Shown here piece after piece: positions 25,031 to 33,869 of a stretch of DNA of 64,000 bases; positions within the stretch are counted from its first letter, which is position 1; each line of letters starts with the position of its first letter. Made by a program: the position numbers and the translations under genes. Below the pieces are notes generated by a model. That model was not told the DNA's origin. It did not search any database and was given only the letters and a program-made list of their open reading frames with translations. The stretch is from assembly GCA_016937945.1 (NCBI GenBank), contig JAFGVP010000051.1, positions 1-64,000 of the forward strand. The letters run 5' to 3'. Source of the stretch: Pontiellaceae bacterium (GTDB lineage Bacteria > Verrucomicrobiota > Kiritimatiellia > Kiritimatiellales > Pontiellaceae).

Positions 25031-26327
25031 TTCTCTGCTTGATGGACTCGAATCCGCAACGCTTGCCCGATGCGAAGGGCGCGTGGTGGAAGTGGCTGGC
25101 CAGACCGTAAAATCGGTCGGGCCGCACAGTGCTATCGGCGATCTCGTCTGGCTTGAACCGCGTTATGGCGACGGTGGCCGGCGCATTCCGTGCGAAGTGG
25201 TCGGATTCCACGACCGCTATGTGATCTCCATGCCGGTTGAGCGGCTGGGGCGCGTCCATCCCGGCGCCCGGGTGATTCCCGGCGGCCGCATCAAGGTGGG
25301 CGTAGGACGCGAACTGCTGGGTCGTGTCGTGGATTTTATGGGTCGTCCGATCGATAACGGACCGCCGCTGCAGGGACTGACCCAGGTGGATATCGATCGC
25401 GAGGCGCCTCCGGCTATGGATCGTCAGTCGCTCTCCTCCGTTTTTGAAACCGGCGTCCGCGCCATCGACGGAATCCTGACGCTTGCCAAGGGCCAGCGCG
25501 TCGGCATCTTTGCCGGCAGCGGGGTGGGTAAGAGCGTATTGCTCGGGAGTCTGGCGCGCAATGCTCGGTCGGGCGTCAACGTGATTGCACTGATCGGCGA
25601 ACGTGGCCGGGAAGTGAAGGAATTCATTGAAAAGAACCTCGGGGAAGAGGGGCTGAAGCGCAGCGTTGTGGTTGCCGTAACGTCGGACCAGTCGCCCGTC
25701 AGCCGTCTGAAAGGTGCATCCACCGCCATGGCGATTGCGGAATATTTTCGCGATCAGGGAGAAGACGTGATGCTCATGATGGATTCGGTTACCCGCTATG
25801 CCATGGCCCAGCGTGAAATCGGCCTGTCCGTCGGTGAACCGCCGACCACGCGCGGATATCCGCCGAGCGTCTTCAGCCTGCTTCCGCAACTGCTCGAACG
25901 CGCCGGCGCCGCGAATCGCGGAACCATTACGGCGTTTTATACGGTGCTTGTTGAATCCGACGACATGAACGATCCGATCGGCGACACCGTACGCGGTATT
26001 CTCGACGGTCATATCGTGCTGTCCCGTAAAATTGCGGCGATGGCGCACTATCCGGCCATTGATATTCCCGTCAGCCTCAGCCGTCTCATGAACGATATTG
26101 CGACGCCTGATCACAAGGCGCTTGCCACCCGTCTGCGTTCGCTGCTGGCGGTTTATCAGAAGGCGCAGGATCTGGTGAATGTCGGGGCCTACGTGAAGGG
26201 CAGCAATCAGGAAATCGAAGCCGCGCTGAAACATATTGATGGAATTAATGCATTTCTCCGGCAACGGCCGGAAGAACACGAAGGATTTGAAAGCATGCTG
26301 CAGACACTCAAGGGGGCCATTGAATGA
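24987..26327 (+). CDS. fliI: Flagellar export ATPase FliI
   Basis: 446 aa. Walker A GSGVGKS at 177-183, then the F1-beta-like blocks IALIGERGREVKEFIE, VVVAVTSDQSPVSRLKGASTAMAIAEYFRDQGEDVMLMMDSVTRYAMAQREIGLSVGEPPTTRGYPPSVFSLLPQL split over several strands. The DQSP and PPTTRGYPPSVF motifs mark FliI. It energises unfolding of export substrates. AAAGGA precedes the ATG. Confidence 0.95.
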   Translation: MTAAADQTNSKLNFDSLLDGLESATLARCEGRVVEVAGQTVKSVGPHSAIGDLVWLEPRYGDGGRRIPCEVVGFHDRYVISMPVERLGRVHPGARVIPGGRIKVGVGRELLGRVVDFMGRPIDNGPPLQGLTQVDIDREAPPAMDRQSLSSVFETGVRAIDGILTLAKGQRVGIFAGSGVGKSVLLGSLARNARSGVNVIALIGERGREVKEFIEKNLGEEGLKRSVVVAVTSDQSPVSRLKGASTAMAIAEYFRDQGEDVMLMMDSVTRYAMAQREIGLSVGEPPTTRGYPPSVFSLLPQLLERAGAANRGTITAFYTVLVESDDMNDPIGDTVRGILDGHIVLSRKIAAMAHYPAIDIPVSLSRLMNDIATPDHKALATRLRSLLAVYQKAQDLVNVGAYVKGSNQEIEAALKHIDGINAFLRQRPEEHEGFESMLQTLKGAIE

Positions 26328-26773
26328 AAAAGTTCGCGTTTAGTTTACAGTATTTGCTGGATGCCCACGCGGCCCGTGAACAGGCGGCCGAACAGGCTCT
26401 CCAGCTGGCGATACGGGAACGGATCGATGCCGAACGCGGGCTGGAAAAGGTTCAGGCGGCCCGCGGCCGTCAGGTGGTTGCCATGGAAAAGATTTCGGGT
26501 GTCGTTAAACGCGGTGACCTCGCCACGCTTGTCCGGAATCTGGAGATCTATGACCGCGAAGTAACCCTTTGGGAAAGCCAGTGTGCCGCACGGAACAAGG
26601 CGGTGGAAAACTGCCGGAATGATCTGCGCAAGGAGCGGACCGCCCGCCTGCAGCTCGAAAATCTCTGCGAGCGTGAACGCGAGGAATGGGTGGCCGAAAT
26701 GCAGGTGATGGAGCAGAAACAGATGGATGAAACGGCCGCCGGCCGATGGCATCGACAGGAGATGATGCGATGA
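26324..26773 (+). CDS. fliJ: Flagellar export chaperone FliJ
   Basis: 149 aa, almost entirely helical coiled coil (FSLQYLLDAHAAREQAAEQALQLA at the start). The charged heptads run throughout. FliJ is the central stalk in the FliI ring and recycles export chaperones. It overlaps fliI by 4 nt and the next gene by 4 nt. Sequence identity in this family is low, so length, coil and position carry the call. Confidence 0.8.
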   Translation: MKKFAFSLQYLLDAHAAREQAAEQALQLAIRERIDAERGLEKVQAARGRQVVAMEKISGVVKRGDLATLVRNLEIYDREVTLWESQCAARNKAVENCRNDLRKERTARLQLENLCEREREEWVAEMQVMEQKQMDETAAGRWHRQEMMR

Positions 26774-27351
26774 AAGCAATGAATGTGATGTTGTGTCTGG
26801 TGATTGCCGCTCTGGCCGGATTTCTGGCCTTTGCCTTTCAGAGCGGACGGCTGGTCATGAATCCGGCGCTTGAAACAGTTGTCGGCGAAGGCGAGCCCCG
26901 GAAGCCGATTATCAGTGCGCAGGTTCAGCTCATCGATGAGCTTATGCTGGCACTCGAATCGGCCCAGGCGGATGTCGATGCCCGAAGCCGCCAGCTCAAT
27001 AAGCGCGAAGCTGAAGTGGAAGAGCAGCTGATGGCCTACAACCAGCTCCGAAAGGAGGTGGACTCCCTTATGTCGTTGCTCGAAGAGCGCATGGTCAAGG
27101 TGAAAGACAGCGATATGAAGACATCGAAGCAGATGGCCAGTGTTTACTCCAAGATGGATCCGGCATCGGCGGCGCAGGCTTTCCGCAACATGGAGAGTGA
27201 GCGCGTGGCTATGGTGCTCAGCCAGATGGATGGACGTTCCATGGCAGCCATTCTCGATGCCGCCGTGCGTACAACCGCAGATGGAAGCCAGTATGTGGCT
27301 GAATGGTCCGACGCAATGCGCCGGCTGGCCGATGACAAGGATGGCGTATAA
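26770..27351 (+). CDS. MotE-like protein with MgtE N-terminal fold
   Basis: 193 aa from ATG 26770, which overlaps the fliJ stop. A membrane helix (VMLCLVIAALAGFLAFAFQ) is followed by a coiled coil (about 55-115) and a C-terminal MgtE-N-like domain (VYSKMDPASAAQAFRNMESERVAMVLSQMDGRSMAAILD). This layout matches MotE/YlxF proteins coded between fliJ and fliK in many bacteria, which help fold or place periplasmic motor parts. Confidence 0.75.
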   Translation: MKAMNVMLCLVIAALAGFLAFAFQSGRLVMNPALETVVGEGEPRKPIISAQVQLIDELMLALESAQADVDARSRQLNKREAEVEEQLMAYNQLRKEVDSLMSLLEERMVKVKDSDMKTSKQMASVYSKMDPASAAQAFRNMESERVAMVLSQMDGRSMAAILDAAVRTTADGSQYVAEWSDAMRRLADDKDGV

Positions 27352-28553
27352 TGAACCCGGCAGAATTAATTTCCGTTTCCGCAGAATCCCCTGCGAAGGT
27401 CGGTAAATCCTCCGCCAAGAGCGAAAGCGATGCGCAGGATGGAAGCTTCATGACCCTGTTTGACGGCGTCCTTGATTTCACTCAGCAACAGCAGTTGCCG
27501 ACACTCTTCCTCAAGGGAATGATTTCCGGCGACGCGACTCCTGCAGAATCGGAATCCGGCGCGACTTCCGGACTGAAGAAAATGTCGGCCCGGATCATGG
27601 ATGGAGTGGTCGAAGGCATGGCCGGCAGGAGCCAGCCGCAACTTGTGGGTGGCGTGTCTGAAATATTGCCGGAGGGCGCTTTTTTGACGGGACAGGCTGC
27701 TTCGGAACTTTCTGCTGAGGAGCCGGTTGCGGCCTCGCAGGCGTCGATGGGAGAAGCCCTCTTTGAAATGATGGGAATCACGGCGCAATCCATCCTGAAG
27801 GCGGCGCCGGCAGAGGATGCGCAGTCGCTGGTTGAGCTGGTGAAATCGCAGGCTGCTGAAGTCGGGGGAGAGGCGGCTCCGGCGGAGCAGCTTCCTCTGG
27901 TAGAGTCCGGCGATGTTGCCGCTTCCGGAACAGAAACCGGCGAGCGGGTTCAGGCGGGGATTCCCGTTGCGGATGTGATGCTGCATCTGACGAAGCCGGA
28001 TCGCAGTAAGCTTGAGCAGAAACTGACAGCGCCGGTTTCGGTTGAATCGGAAAATACCACTCAGCAGACCGCACCGCGCCCGGCCGGCGTCATGCAGCCT
28101 TCCGTTCCGGTTGCCGTTCCTAACAACGAGACCATGGTTCGAATCGAAGAGCTTTCCGAAAAGTTTGACCAGCGCCTGCTCTCCATGGTGCAGCGCAATG
28201 AACAGGTCATGAAGATTACGGTTGAGCCGGCGACGCTGGGTAAGGTGACGGTGCTGTGCAAGCAGGAGAAGGATTCGGTCAGTGTGGAAATCCACGTGCA
28301 GAATCAGGGTGTGCGCGACCTGATCGCCCGTCAGGAAAATGATATCCGCCGGGTCTTGATGGAATCCGATATCGATATGAGCGGTTTTGACGTGATGCTC
28401 GGACAGCAACGTGACGGGCGGGACTCTTCTGCGTCGGGGCAGGGTGAATTTACGCAGGAGGCACGTGGCATCGTGCCTGCTTCGGAAGACGATGGAGATA
28501 TGGAGCCCGTCCAGAACCTTCGTCATAAACAGGCCGCAAAATGGGTCGCCTAA
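27351..28553 (+). CDS. fliK: Hook-length control protein FliK
   Basis: 400 aa. A long low-complexity, Ala/Glu/Ser-rich molecular-ruler region (1-255) is followed by the Flg_hook C-terminal domain: LSMVQRNEQVMKITVEPATLGKVTVLCKQEKDSVSVEIHVQNQGVRDLIARQENDIRRVL in several strands. It is exported to measure the hook and trigger FlhB switching. The ATG overlaps the stop of the preceding gene. The 3' part of the gene contains a sigma-54 promoter for flgD. Confidence 0.85.
   Translation: MNPAELISVSAESPAKVGKSSAKSESDAQDGSFMTLFDGVLDFTQQQQLPTLFLKGMISGDATPAESESGATSGLKKMSARIMDGVVEGMAGRSQPQLVGGVSEILPEGAFLTGQAASELSAEEPVAASQASMGEALFEMMGITAQSILKAAPAEDAQSLVELVKSQAAEVGGEAAPAEQLPLVESGDVAASGTETGERVQAGIPVADVMLHLTKPDRSKLEQKLTAPVSVESENTTQQTAPRPAGVMQPSVPVAVPNNETMVRIEELSEKFDQRLLSMVQRNEQVMKITVEPATLGKVTVLCKQEKDSVSVEIHVQNQGVRDLIARQENDIRRVLMESDIDMSGFDVMLGQQRDGRDSSASGQGEFTQEARGIVPASEDDGDMEPVQNLRHKQAAKWVA
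28466..28482 (+). promoter_or_regulatory. Sigma-54 promoter for flgD, inside fliK
   Basis: TGGCATCGTGCCTGCTT, a full match to the local consensus, lies within the last 90 bp of the fliK coding sequence. The -12 C is at 28480 and the predicted start is near 28492. The flgD leader would be about 73 nt with an AAGGAG ribosome site. Confidence 0.75.
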
Positions 28554-28564
28554 GGAGAATGTAG

Positions 28565-29002
28565 ATGGAAATTCATGGTTTAACCAGTACGAGCAGCACG
28601 ACGGATTATGTTACCGGAGAAGCCGGCGGTCTGTTGGGCAAGGACGAGTTCATGCAGATGCTTGTCACGCAGATGCAGAATCAGGATCCCATGAATCCGA
28701 CCGATAATGCCGAGATGACCGCGCAGCTGGCGCAGTTCAGTGCGTTGGAGCAGATGACGAATCTTAATTCCCGGTTCGAGGAACTTCAGCAGGGATCCAT
28801 TGCCGCGATGTCGCTGATGAATTCCGGCAAGTCGGTTGAACTGGAACTCAACAGCGGAGCGACGGTCAGCGGTATTCTGGAAAAAGTTCAGTGGGCTGAC
28901 GGATCAGCCCAGTTTGTGGTGGATGGGTCGGCCTACGACGTGAGTGATGTCTTCAGTCTGCAGTCTGCCGAAACGACAACCACCGAAGAAGAAGTGATTT
29001 AA
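28565..29002 (+). CDS. flgD: Hook-capping protein FlgD
   Basis: 145 aa, a short FlgD. The N-terminal signature LGKDEFMQMLVTQMQNQDPMNPTDNAEMTAQLAQFSALEQMTNL is clear. The C-terminal part is small, so the Ig-like hook-cap domains of the enteric protein are mostly missing. Short FlgD forms are common outside Proteobacteria. It builds the cap under which FlgE polymerises. Confidence 0.92.
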   Translation: MEIHGLTSTSSTTDYVTGEAGGLLGKDEFMQMLVTQMQNQDPMNPTDNAEMTAQLAQFSALEQMTNLNSRFEELQQGSIAAMSLMNSGKSVELELNSGATVSGILEKVQWADGSAQFVVDGSAYDVSDVFSLQSAETTTTEEEVI

Positions 29003-29018
29003 TTGAAAGGAGCAAGCC

Positions 29019-29825
29019 ATGATTAACAGCATGTGGAGCGGAGTTTCAGGTCTGCGGTCGCATCAGACCAGCCTGGATGTAATTGGTAACGATATTGCCA
29101 ACGTGAATACGGTGGCGTTTAAGCAAAGTAATGTGGCGTTTCAGGACGCATTTTATGAATCTCTCTCGAGCGCCGGTAAGGCAACGACCGGTAAGCAGGT
29201 CGGTCTCGGCGTATCTGTCGGGAAAATCACCAAGGACTTTAATGCGGGGTCTCTGCAGGAAACCGGCGTGGTCAGCCATATGGCGATCTCCGGCGACGGA
29301 TTCTTTGTTATGCGCGACAGCGCCGGCCAGAATGCCACGTATACCCGTGCAGGTAACTTTGAGGTAACTTTTAATACGGATACAAATCAGCTTAACCTGA
29401 TGGGGCCGGACGGTAAATATCTCTACGGAACGGCCGGCGGATCCCGCGGAACGGCATCAGACCTGATTGCGCTGCCGCCCGATATCCAGGACATGATGAT
29501 CTCTTCCGGAGGGGTGATTTCCTACATCGATGGTACCGGCGCTCTGGTGGAAGATGCCTTCACGGTGGATATTGCCACGTTTTCCGGATCTGCCGGTTTG
29601 TCGCAGATCGGCGGCAACCAGTATATCGAAACCACAGCTTCGGGATCGCCGCTCTATACTTCGACCGATTATTCACTGGTGCAGTATCACCTGGAAAACT
29701 CGAATGTGGACCTGTCGAAGGAATTTACAGAAATGATTGTGGCCGAACGCGGGTTCCAGGCGAACTCCCGTACGGTGACCACGTCCGATTCCCTGCTGCA
29801 GGAACTGCTCAACCTGAAGCGCTAA
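29019..29825 (+). CDS. flgE: Flagellar hook protein FlgE (short form)
   Basis: 268 aa. The N-terminus (MWSGVSGLRSHQTSLDVIGNDIANVNTVAFK) and C-terminus (SNVDLSKEFTEMIVAERGFQANSRTVTTSDSLLQELLNLKR) are the conserved D0/D1 ends of hook and rod proteins. It is much shorter than the 402-aa enteric hook, lacking the outer D2 domain, and resembles the roughly 264-aa Bacillus FlgE. It directly follows flgD, and separate flgF and flgG genes exist at 36.2-37.7 kb, so FlgE is preferred over FlgG. Confidence 0.85.
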   Translation: MINSMWSGVSGLRSHQTSLDVIGNDIANVNTVAFKQSNVAFQDAFYESLSSAGKATTGKQVGLGVSVGKITKDFNAGSLQETGVVSHMAISGDGFFVMRDSAGQNATYTRAGNFEVTFNTDTNQLNLMGPDGKYLYGTAGGSRGTASDLIALPPDIQDMMISSGGVISYIDGTGALVEDAFTVDIATFSGSAGLSQIGGNQYIETTASGSPLYTSTDYSLVQYHLENSNVDLSKEFTEMIVAERGFQANSRTVTTSDSLLQELLNLKR

Positions 29826-29843
29826 CCGTCGGGGGACTGAACC

Positions 29844-30062
29844 ATGATTAAGCTAACCGATTTGCATGGCGTGGAATATCTGCTGAATCCGGACCAGATT
29901 GAAAAAGTGGAACAGAATCCGGATACGCAGATCATGCTGCTCAACGGTCATCGCTATTATGTGCGTGAAACGCTCGATGAGGTGATCGACAAAGTGGTCA
30001 CCTTCCGGGCCGTTTATCGTGCCGCAGCCGCCAAACTGGGCGGAGATGCGGCAGAAAGGTAA
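29844..30062 (+). CDS. flbD: FlbD/SwrD-family flagellar protein
   Basis: 72 aa. The pattern IKLTDLHGVEYLLNPDQIEKVEQNPDTQIMLLNGHRYYVRET, broken by short gaps, is typical of the small FlbD/SwrD family that is usually coded between flgE and motA. SwrD supports motor power in Bacillus. It lies 4 nt before motA. Confidence 0.85.
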   Translation: MIKLTDLHGVEYLLNPDQIEKVEQNPDTQIMLLNGHRYYVRETLDEVIDKVVTFRAVYRAAAAKLGGDAAER

Positions 30063-30065
30063 CCC

Positions 30066-30830
30066 ATGGATATTGGAAGTATAGTCGGTGCTGTTCTGGG
30101 ATGGCTGCTGGTCTTCGTGGCAATTGCCATGGGAGGCGGACGCGGATTCCTGAACATTCCCTCCATTCTGATTACCGTTGGCGGCGCCATCGCCGCCACG
30201 CTGATCCACTACCCGCTCCCTCAGGTTACGGCGGTCATGCGCGTTGCGCGCAAAGCGCTGTTCATGAAGGAGCTGGATTATATGAAGGTCTATGAAGAGT
30301 TGACCGACTATGCTGTGCGCGCCCGTCGTGACGGCCTGCTGGCTCTGGAAGGAGATATCGAGAAGATCGAGGATCCTTTCATGAAAAAGGGACTTCAGAT
30401 GGCTGTGGACGGCAACAGCATGGAAGTGCTTCGCTCGGTGCTGGAGGATGAAATGGCTGCCATGCAGGAACGCCATATCATTGGTCAGGGCATCTTCAAG
30501 GCGCTGGGCAACTATGCACCGGCCTTCGGTATGATCGGTACGCTGGTGGGTCTTGTGGCCATGTTGCAGAACATGTCTGACCCGGCCTCTCTCGGCAGCG
30601 GTATGGCCGTGGCATTGCTGACGACCATGTACGGTGCGATGGTCGCCAACCTGGTTGCGCTTCCGACGGCCGGTAAGCTGGAGCAGCGCTCGCAGGAGGA
30701 GGTGGCTCTGAAGACCATGGTTCTCGAGGGAATCGTGGCGATTCTTGAAGGACACAGTCCGCGCATTGTTGAAGAAAAGCTGAGAGCCTTTATGCCGCCG
30801 AGCGTTCGCAACAAGACCGTGAAGGAATAA
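30066..30830 (+). CDS. motA: Flagellar stator protein MotA
   Basis: 254 aa with four membrane helices. The N-terminal helices (IGSIVGAVLGWLLVFVAIAMGG and IPSILITVGGAIAATLIHYP) and the later pair (YAPAFGMIGTLVGLVAML and MAVALLTTMYGAMVANLVALPTAGKL) are the MotA signature. The cytoplasmic loop between helices 2 and 3 carries the charged residues that drive FliG. It is followed by two MotB-like genes. Confidence 0.95.
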   Translation: MDIGSIVGAVLGWLLVFVAIAMGGGRGFLNIPSILITVGGAIAATLIHYPLPQVTAVMRVARKALFMKELDYMKVYEELTDYAVRARRDGLLALEGDIEKIEDPFMKKGLQMAVDGNSMEVLRSVLEDEMAAMQERHIIGQGIFKALGNYAPAFGMIGTLVGLVAMLQNMSDPASLGSGMAVALLTTMYGAMVANLVALPTAGKLEQRSQEEVALKTMVLEGIVAILEGHSPRIVEEKLRAFMPPSVRNKTVKE

Positions 30831-30839
30831 TGAGACATT

Positions 30840-31652
30840 ATGAAAAAACGCCCTGATCCGGATGAAGGTGGTTGCCCCCTCTGGGTCGTGACCTTCGGCG
30901 ACGCCATGTCGCTGCTGGTCACGTTTTTCGTGATGCTCGTCTCTTTTGCCGACTTTGAGGAGCACGCACTGCAGGATATGCTCGGGGCCATGAAAGGCGG
31001 TTTGCGTGCGGTTCCCATGCCGATGGCGACGGCGCAGAACCGGGTGGATCATTCGATCGCGGAGGATGACTCGGAAAACGTGGCCACGCTGACCAGCGAA
31101 GATGTGGCCATCGATACGGGGCAGGGCGTGATTCTTGAGCAGGCCGTCGGCCATGACCTGCAGTCGCACATGCCGGATTACTATATCCAGCTCCTCGATA
31201 ACGGAATTTCGCTGGTGATCAACCAGCAGGCGGTCTTTGAATATGGGACGGCCCGGCTGTTGAACGGTGCCGAAGAACCCTGGCTACTGGCGGCCGGTCT
31301 GATGCGAGCCGTGAATAACGAGGTGCGCGTGACTGTGATTCTGCCGCGCAATGCCGTTGTGCTGGAGCGTGGATGCCATACCGCCTGGGGACTGGGCGTT
31401 GAGCAGGCTTTGTCGGCTCAGCGCCAGCTGGTTTCCATGAGCGGCGAGGCGGCGGAGCAGCTGGGTACCAGCGTGCAGGTGGTGGATCATATGCCATCTT
31501 ACACCTCGTACTCTTATGAAGGCTGCATTGAAATCCGTTTTGTCGGTTCCGTGAAGGCGTTGATGGACTGCATGCCCGCGCGCATCCTGAATGGCGAGTG
31601 GCTGCGCAAGACCGTGATGACGGAGGAGGCGCCTTATGGGCAAAGAAGTTAG
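30840..31652 (+). CDS. motB: MotB stator protein with ion-binding Asp
   Basis: 270 aa. The single N-terminal membrane helix has the MotB motif WVVTFGDAMSLLVTFFVMLVSFA, and Asp21 is the predicted ion-binding residue. The C-terminal OmpA-like region (about 120-260) is recognisable by position but its peptidoglycan motif is degenerate (AWGLGVEQALSAQRQLVSMSG). It overlaps the next MotB-like gene by 17 nt. It is the likely functional stator partner of MotA, with anchoring less certain. Confidence 0.85.
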   Translation: MKKRPDPDEGGCPLWVVTFGDAMSLLVTFFVMLVSFADFEEHALQDMLGAMKGGLRAVPMPMATAQNRVDHSIAEDDSENVATLTSEDVAIDTGQGVILEQAVGHDLQSHMPDYYIQLLDNGISLVINQQAVFEYGTARLLNGAEEPWLLAAGLMRAVNNEVRVTVILPRNAVVLERGCHTAWGLGVEQALSAQRQLVSMSGEAAEQLGTSVQVVDHMPSYTSYSYEGCIEIRFVGSVKALMDCMPARILNGEWLRKTVMTEEAPYGQRS

Positions 31653-32346
31653 TAAACCCAAGGAACAGCTGGCTCCGGCTTACTTTGTTCAGTATTCGGC
31701 CCTCTGGTGTGTGCTGCTTGGATTTTTCGTTATGCTGCTGAGTCTGGGGCGTACGCAGCGCGGTCCGGGCGTGGAAGGGGTCGGCGAGGTCCGCGATGCC
31801 TTCGGAACCAGCGGGGGGCTCGGCCTGCTCGCCTTCGCAAAAAATGTGGTGTTCGGTCGTAACGATGGCGGCTCGAGTACCTTCCGGATTCGCCAAAATC
31901 TGACGGGCGGCGATGACTCGATGGATGGCTATGTTCGCGGGTTGCTGCGTAAACAGGGATTATCCGATATATCCAGCATGGTCCTGCTTGAAACAGAGCG
32001 TGGCGAAAAAGTGATCCTGAAGCTGCCGGTCGGATTCCGCAGCGATGATCAGCTCGATCAGAAATCCGTTAAGTTGCTTGAGCAGTTTTCGGAAGTACTA
32101 GTAGATTTGAAGGAGTGCGATCTGGAAGTGATTGCGGTATGCGACGACCGGGCGGATGCCCAGGCCTGCAAGCGCGGTGCGCTGATGCAGTCGGCTGTGG
32201 TGGCCCGCTTTTTGTCGGATTCGGCATCACTGATTCCGGAGCGTGTTAAGGCCGTCGGTTATTCCGACACAAGCTGGGTTGATGTCTATGGCATGGAGCC
32301 TGTTAAAGGACATGTATTGATTGCGATTCATCGGGACACCCGATAG
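31636..32346 (+). CDS. Second MotB-like protein lacking the ion-binding Asp
   Basis: 236 aa. It has a MotB-like N-terminal helix (AYFVQYSALWCVLLGFFVMLLSLG). At the place where MotB has Tyr-Gly/Ser-Asp, it reads Tyr-Ser-Ala, so the essential Asp is missing. The C-terminal half resembles an OmpA/MotB domain (LEVIAVCDDRADAQACKRGALMQSAVVARFLSD, then RVKAVGYSD). It cannot conduct ions by the known mechanism. It may form a mixed stator with the preceding MotB or have a structural role. Confidence 0.75.
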   Translation: MGKEVSKPKEQLAPAYFVQYSALWCVLLGFFVMLLSLGRTQRGPGVEGVGEVRDAFGTSGGLGLLAFAKNVVFGRNDGGSSTFRIRQNLTGGDDSMDGYVRGLLRKQGLSDISSMVLLETERGEKVILKLPVGFRSDDQLDQKSVKLLEQFSEVLVDLKECDLEVIAVCDDRADAQACKRGALMQSAVVARFLSDSASLIPERVKAVGYSDTSWVDVYGMEPVKGHVLIAIHRDTR

Positions 32347-32382
32347 CGGATCGCCTGAACAGAGAGCCACGAGGAGTATCAA

Positions 32383-32865
32383 ATGGCGGAACAAAACGAT
32401 AAAACGATTGAAGTGGATGGCGAAGGTGCCCCGAAAAAAGGGAAGGGCATGATTATTATCATCGTCATCGGCGTGGTCCTGATTGCAGGCGGCGTGGGTG
32501 CCGGTATGATGCTTGGCATGAAAAACAAACCGCAGCCGACGAAGAAGGTGGAGGCCCCGATTATTCTGGAGTTTCAGGATGTCTTCGTGAATGTGGCGGA
32601 AACCAAGGCCACCCGGGTCCTGAAGCTGACGCCCGTGCTGGAACTCAGCGAAGCCAAGCTTGGACCGCTGCTCGAAGCAGAACGCCCGATTATCCGCGAT
32701 CTGATTTCCGAGACGGCCTCCAAGATGACGATTGACGAACTCGAAGGCCAGAACGGCCGTGAAATCCTCAAACGCGAGATCAAGAACAAGATTAACGATC
32801 TGGCGAACGACTGGATGGCCGGCGCCGTTGTTAAAGTCTATTTTTCCGACTTCCTGATTCAGTAA
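32383..32865 (+). CDS. fliL: Flagellar basal-body-associated protein FliL
   Basis: 160 aa. A Lys-rich cytoplasmic start, one helix (GMIIIIVIGVVLIAGGVGAGMMLGM), and a periplasmic stomatin-like domain (ILEFQDVFVNVAETKATRVLKLTPVLEL ... LISETASKMTIDELEG). FliL surrounds and stabilises the stator. It is followed at 8 nt by fliM. Confidence 0.93.
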   Translation: MAEQNDKTIEVDGEGAPKKGKGMIIIIVIGVVLIAGGVGAGMMLGMKNKPQPTKKVEAPIILEFQDVFVNVAETKATRVLKLTPVLELSEAKLGPLLEAERPIIRDLISETASKMTIDELEGQNGREILKREIKNKINDLANDWMAGAVVKVYFSDFLIQ

Positions 32866-32873
32866 TACCGACC

Positions 32874-33851
32874 ATGACCTCTTCCGAACAACCTCTCTCC
32901 AACGACGAAATGGCCGCACTCAGCGGGGTTTCGGTGGCTGATAAATCGCCCGAAGAAGCCCGCATCCAGGCGGCCAAAGTGAAAGTGGAGTCCTATAATT
33001 TCCGTCAGCCCGGGCGCCTGAGCGTGGCACAGCTACGGGCCCTGAAAGTGGTTCATGAGTTTTTCGCGAAGCGTCTTTCCGAAGGGCATTCAGGCTCCGG
33101 CGATCTGATTTTTGACCTGACGCTGGTATCGGTTGAGACGGTTTCATACAGCAACTTCATGGGATCGCTGAGCAATCCCTGTTTTCTCGCACAGCTTACC
33201 AGCCGGTTTGAGCAGGATACACTGATGGAGATTGAGCTGCCGGTTGCCCGCATGCTGGTCGGCCGCATTCTGGGCGACTCCGGCGACGACGAAGATGCCG
33301 GTAAAGCGCTGACTTCGATCGAACAGGCCATTGCCGGAAACTGGGTTGAAGGCCTGCTTCCGACACTGGGTGAGTCGTGGAATATGTCGGCGTCGGTGGA
33401 TTATAAGCTGAAGAGTATCGAATGTGATCCGCGCTTTGTTCAGATCATGCCCGACGATAATCCCGTCGTGAGCCTTGGATTTGTATTGCAGTCCGGCGAT
33501 CTGAAGGGCCAGCTGACCCTTTGCTATTCGCTGGATCAGCTGCAGGAACTGCTTGAAGGCATGAGCCTGAAGATGAGCGGCTCCGCTGATGAAGATACGG
33601 AGAGCGAAACGGGGGGCGCCCGGATTCTGGCGGCCCTCAAGAGCGTTCCGTTTGACCTGCGGGCGGAACTCGGATCCTGCGTGGTCCGGGCCAGCCAGCT
33701 GGCTTCGCTGCGCCGGGGTGATGTTCTCTGCCTGGACCGGTCGATTCATGATCCGGTGGATTTATATTTGGGAAATAACCTGGTTTACAAGGGCCGGCTC
33801 GGCCGCAAGGGCGATAACCTTGCCGTACAGCTCAGCAGCCGCCCCTCATAA
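32874..33851 (+). CDS. fliM: Flagellar motor switch protein FliM
   Basis: 325 aa. An N-terminal CheY-P binding-like peptide (LSNDEMAAL) precedes the CheC-like middle domain (YNFRQPGRLSVAQLRALKVVHEFFAKRLS; TLMEIELPVARMLVGRILGDSG). The C-terminal SpoA domain (about 255-325) has VRASQLASLRRGDVLCLDRSIHDPVDLYLG. It forms the C-ring and binds FliG and FliN. The intact N-terminal peptide suggests chemotactic control by a CheY. Confidence 0.93.
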   Translation: MTSSEQPLSNDEMAALSGVSVADKSPEEARIQAAKVKVESYNFRQPGRLSVAQLRALKVVHEFFAKRLSEGHSGSGDLIFDLTLVSVETVSYSNFMGSLSNPCFLAQLTSRFEQDTLMEIELPVARMLVGRILGDSGDDEDAGKALTSIEQAIAGNWVEGLLPTLGESWNMSASVDYKLKSIECDPRFVQIMPDDNPVVSLGFVLQSGDLKGQLTLCYSLDQLQELLEGMSLKMSGSADEDTESETGGARILAALKSVPFDLRAELGSCVVRASQLASLRRGDVLCLDRSIHDPVDLYLGNNLVYKGRLGRKGDNLAVQLSSRPS

Positions 33852-33869
33852 CCGATTGGGAGACACGTG

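Noticed and set aside
29019-29825. Calling this short hook-type gene flgG
   Set aside because: A separate flgG (36956-37738) exists, and this gene follows flgD, so short FlgE fits better.
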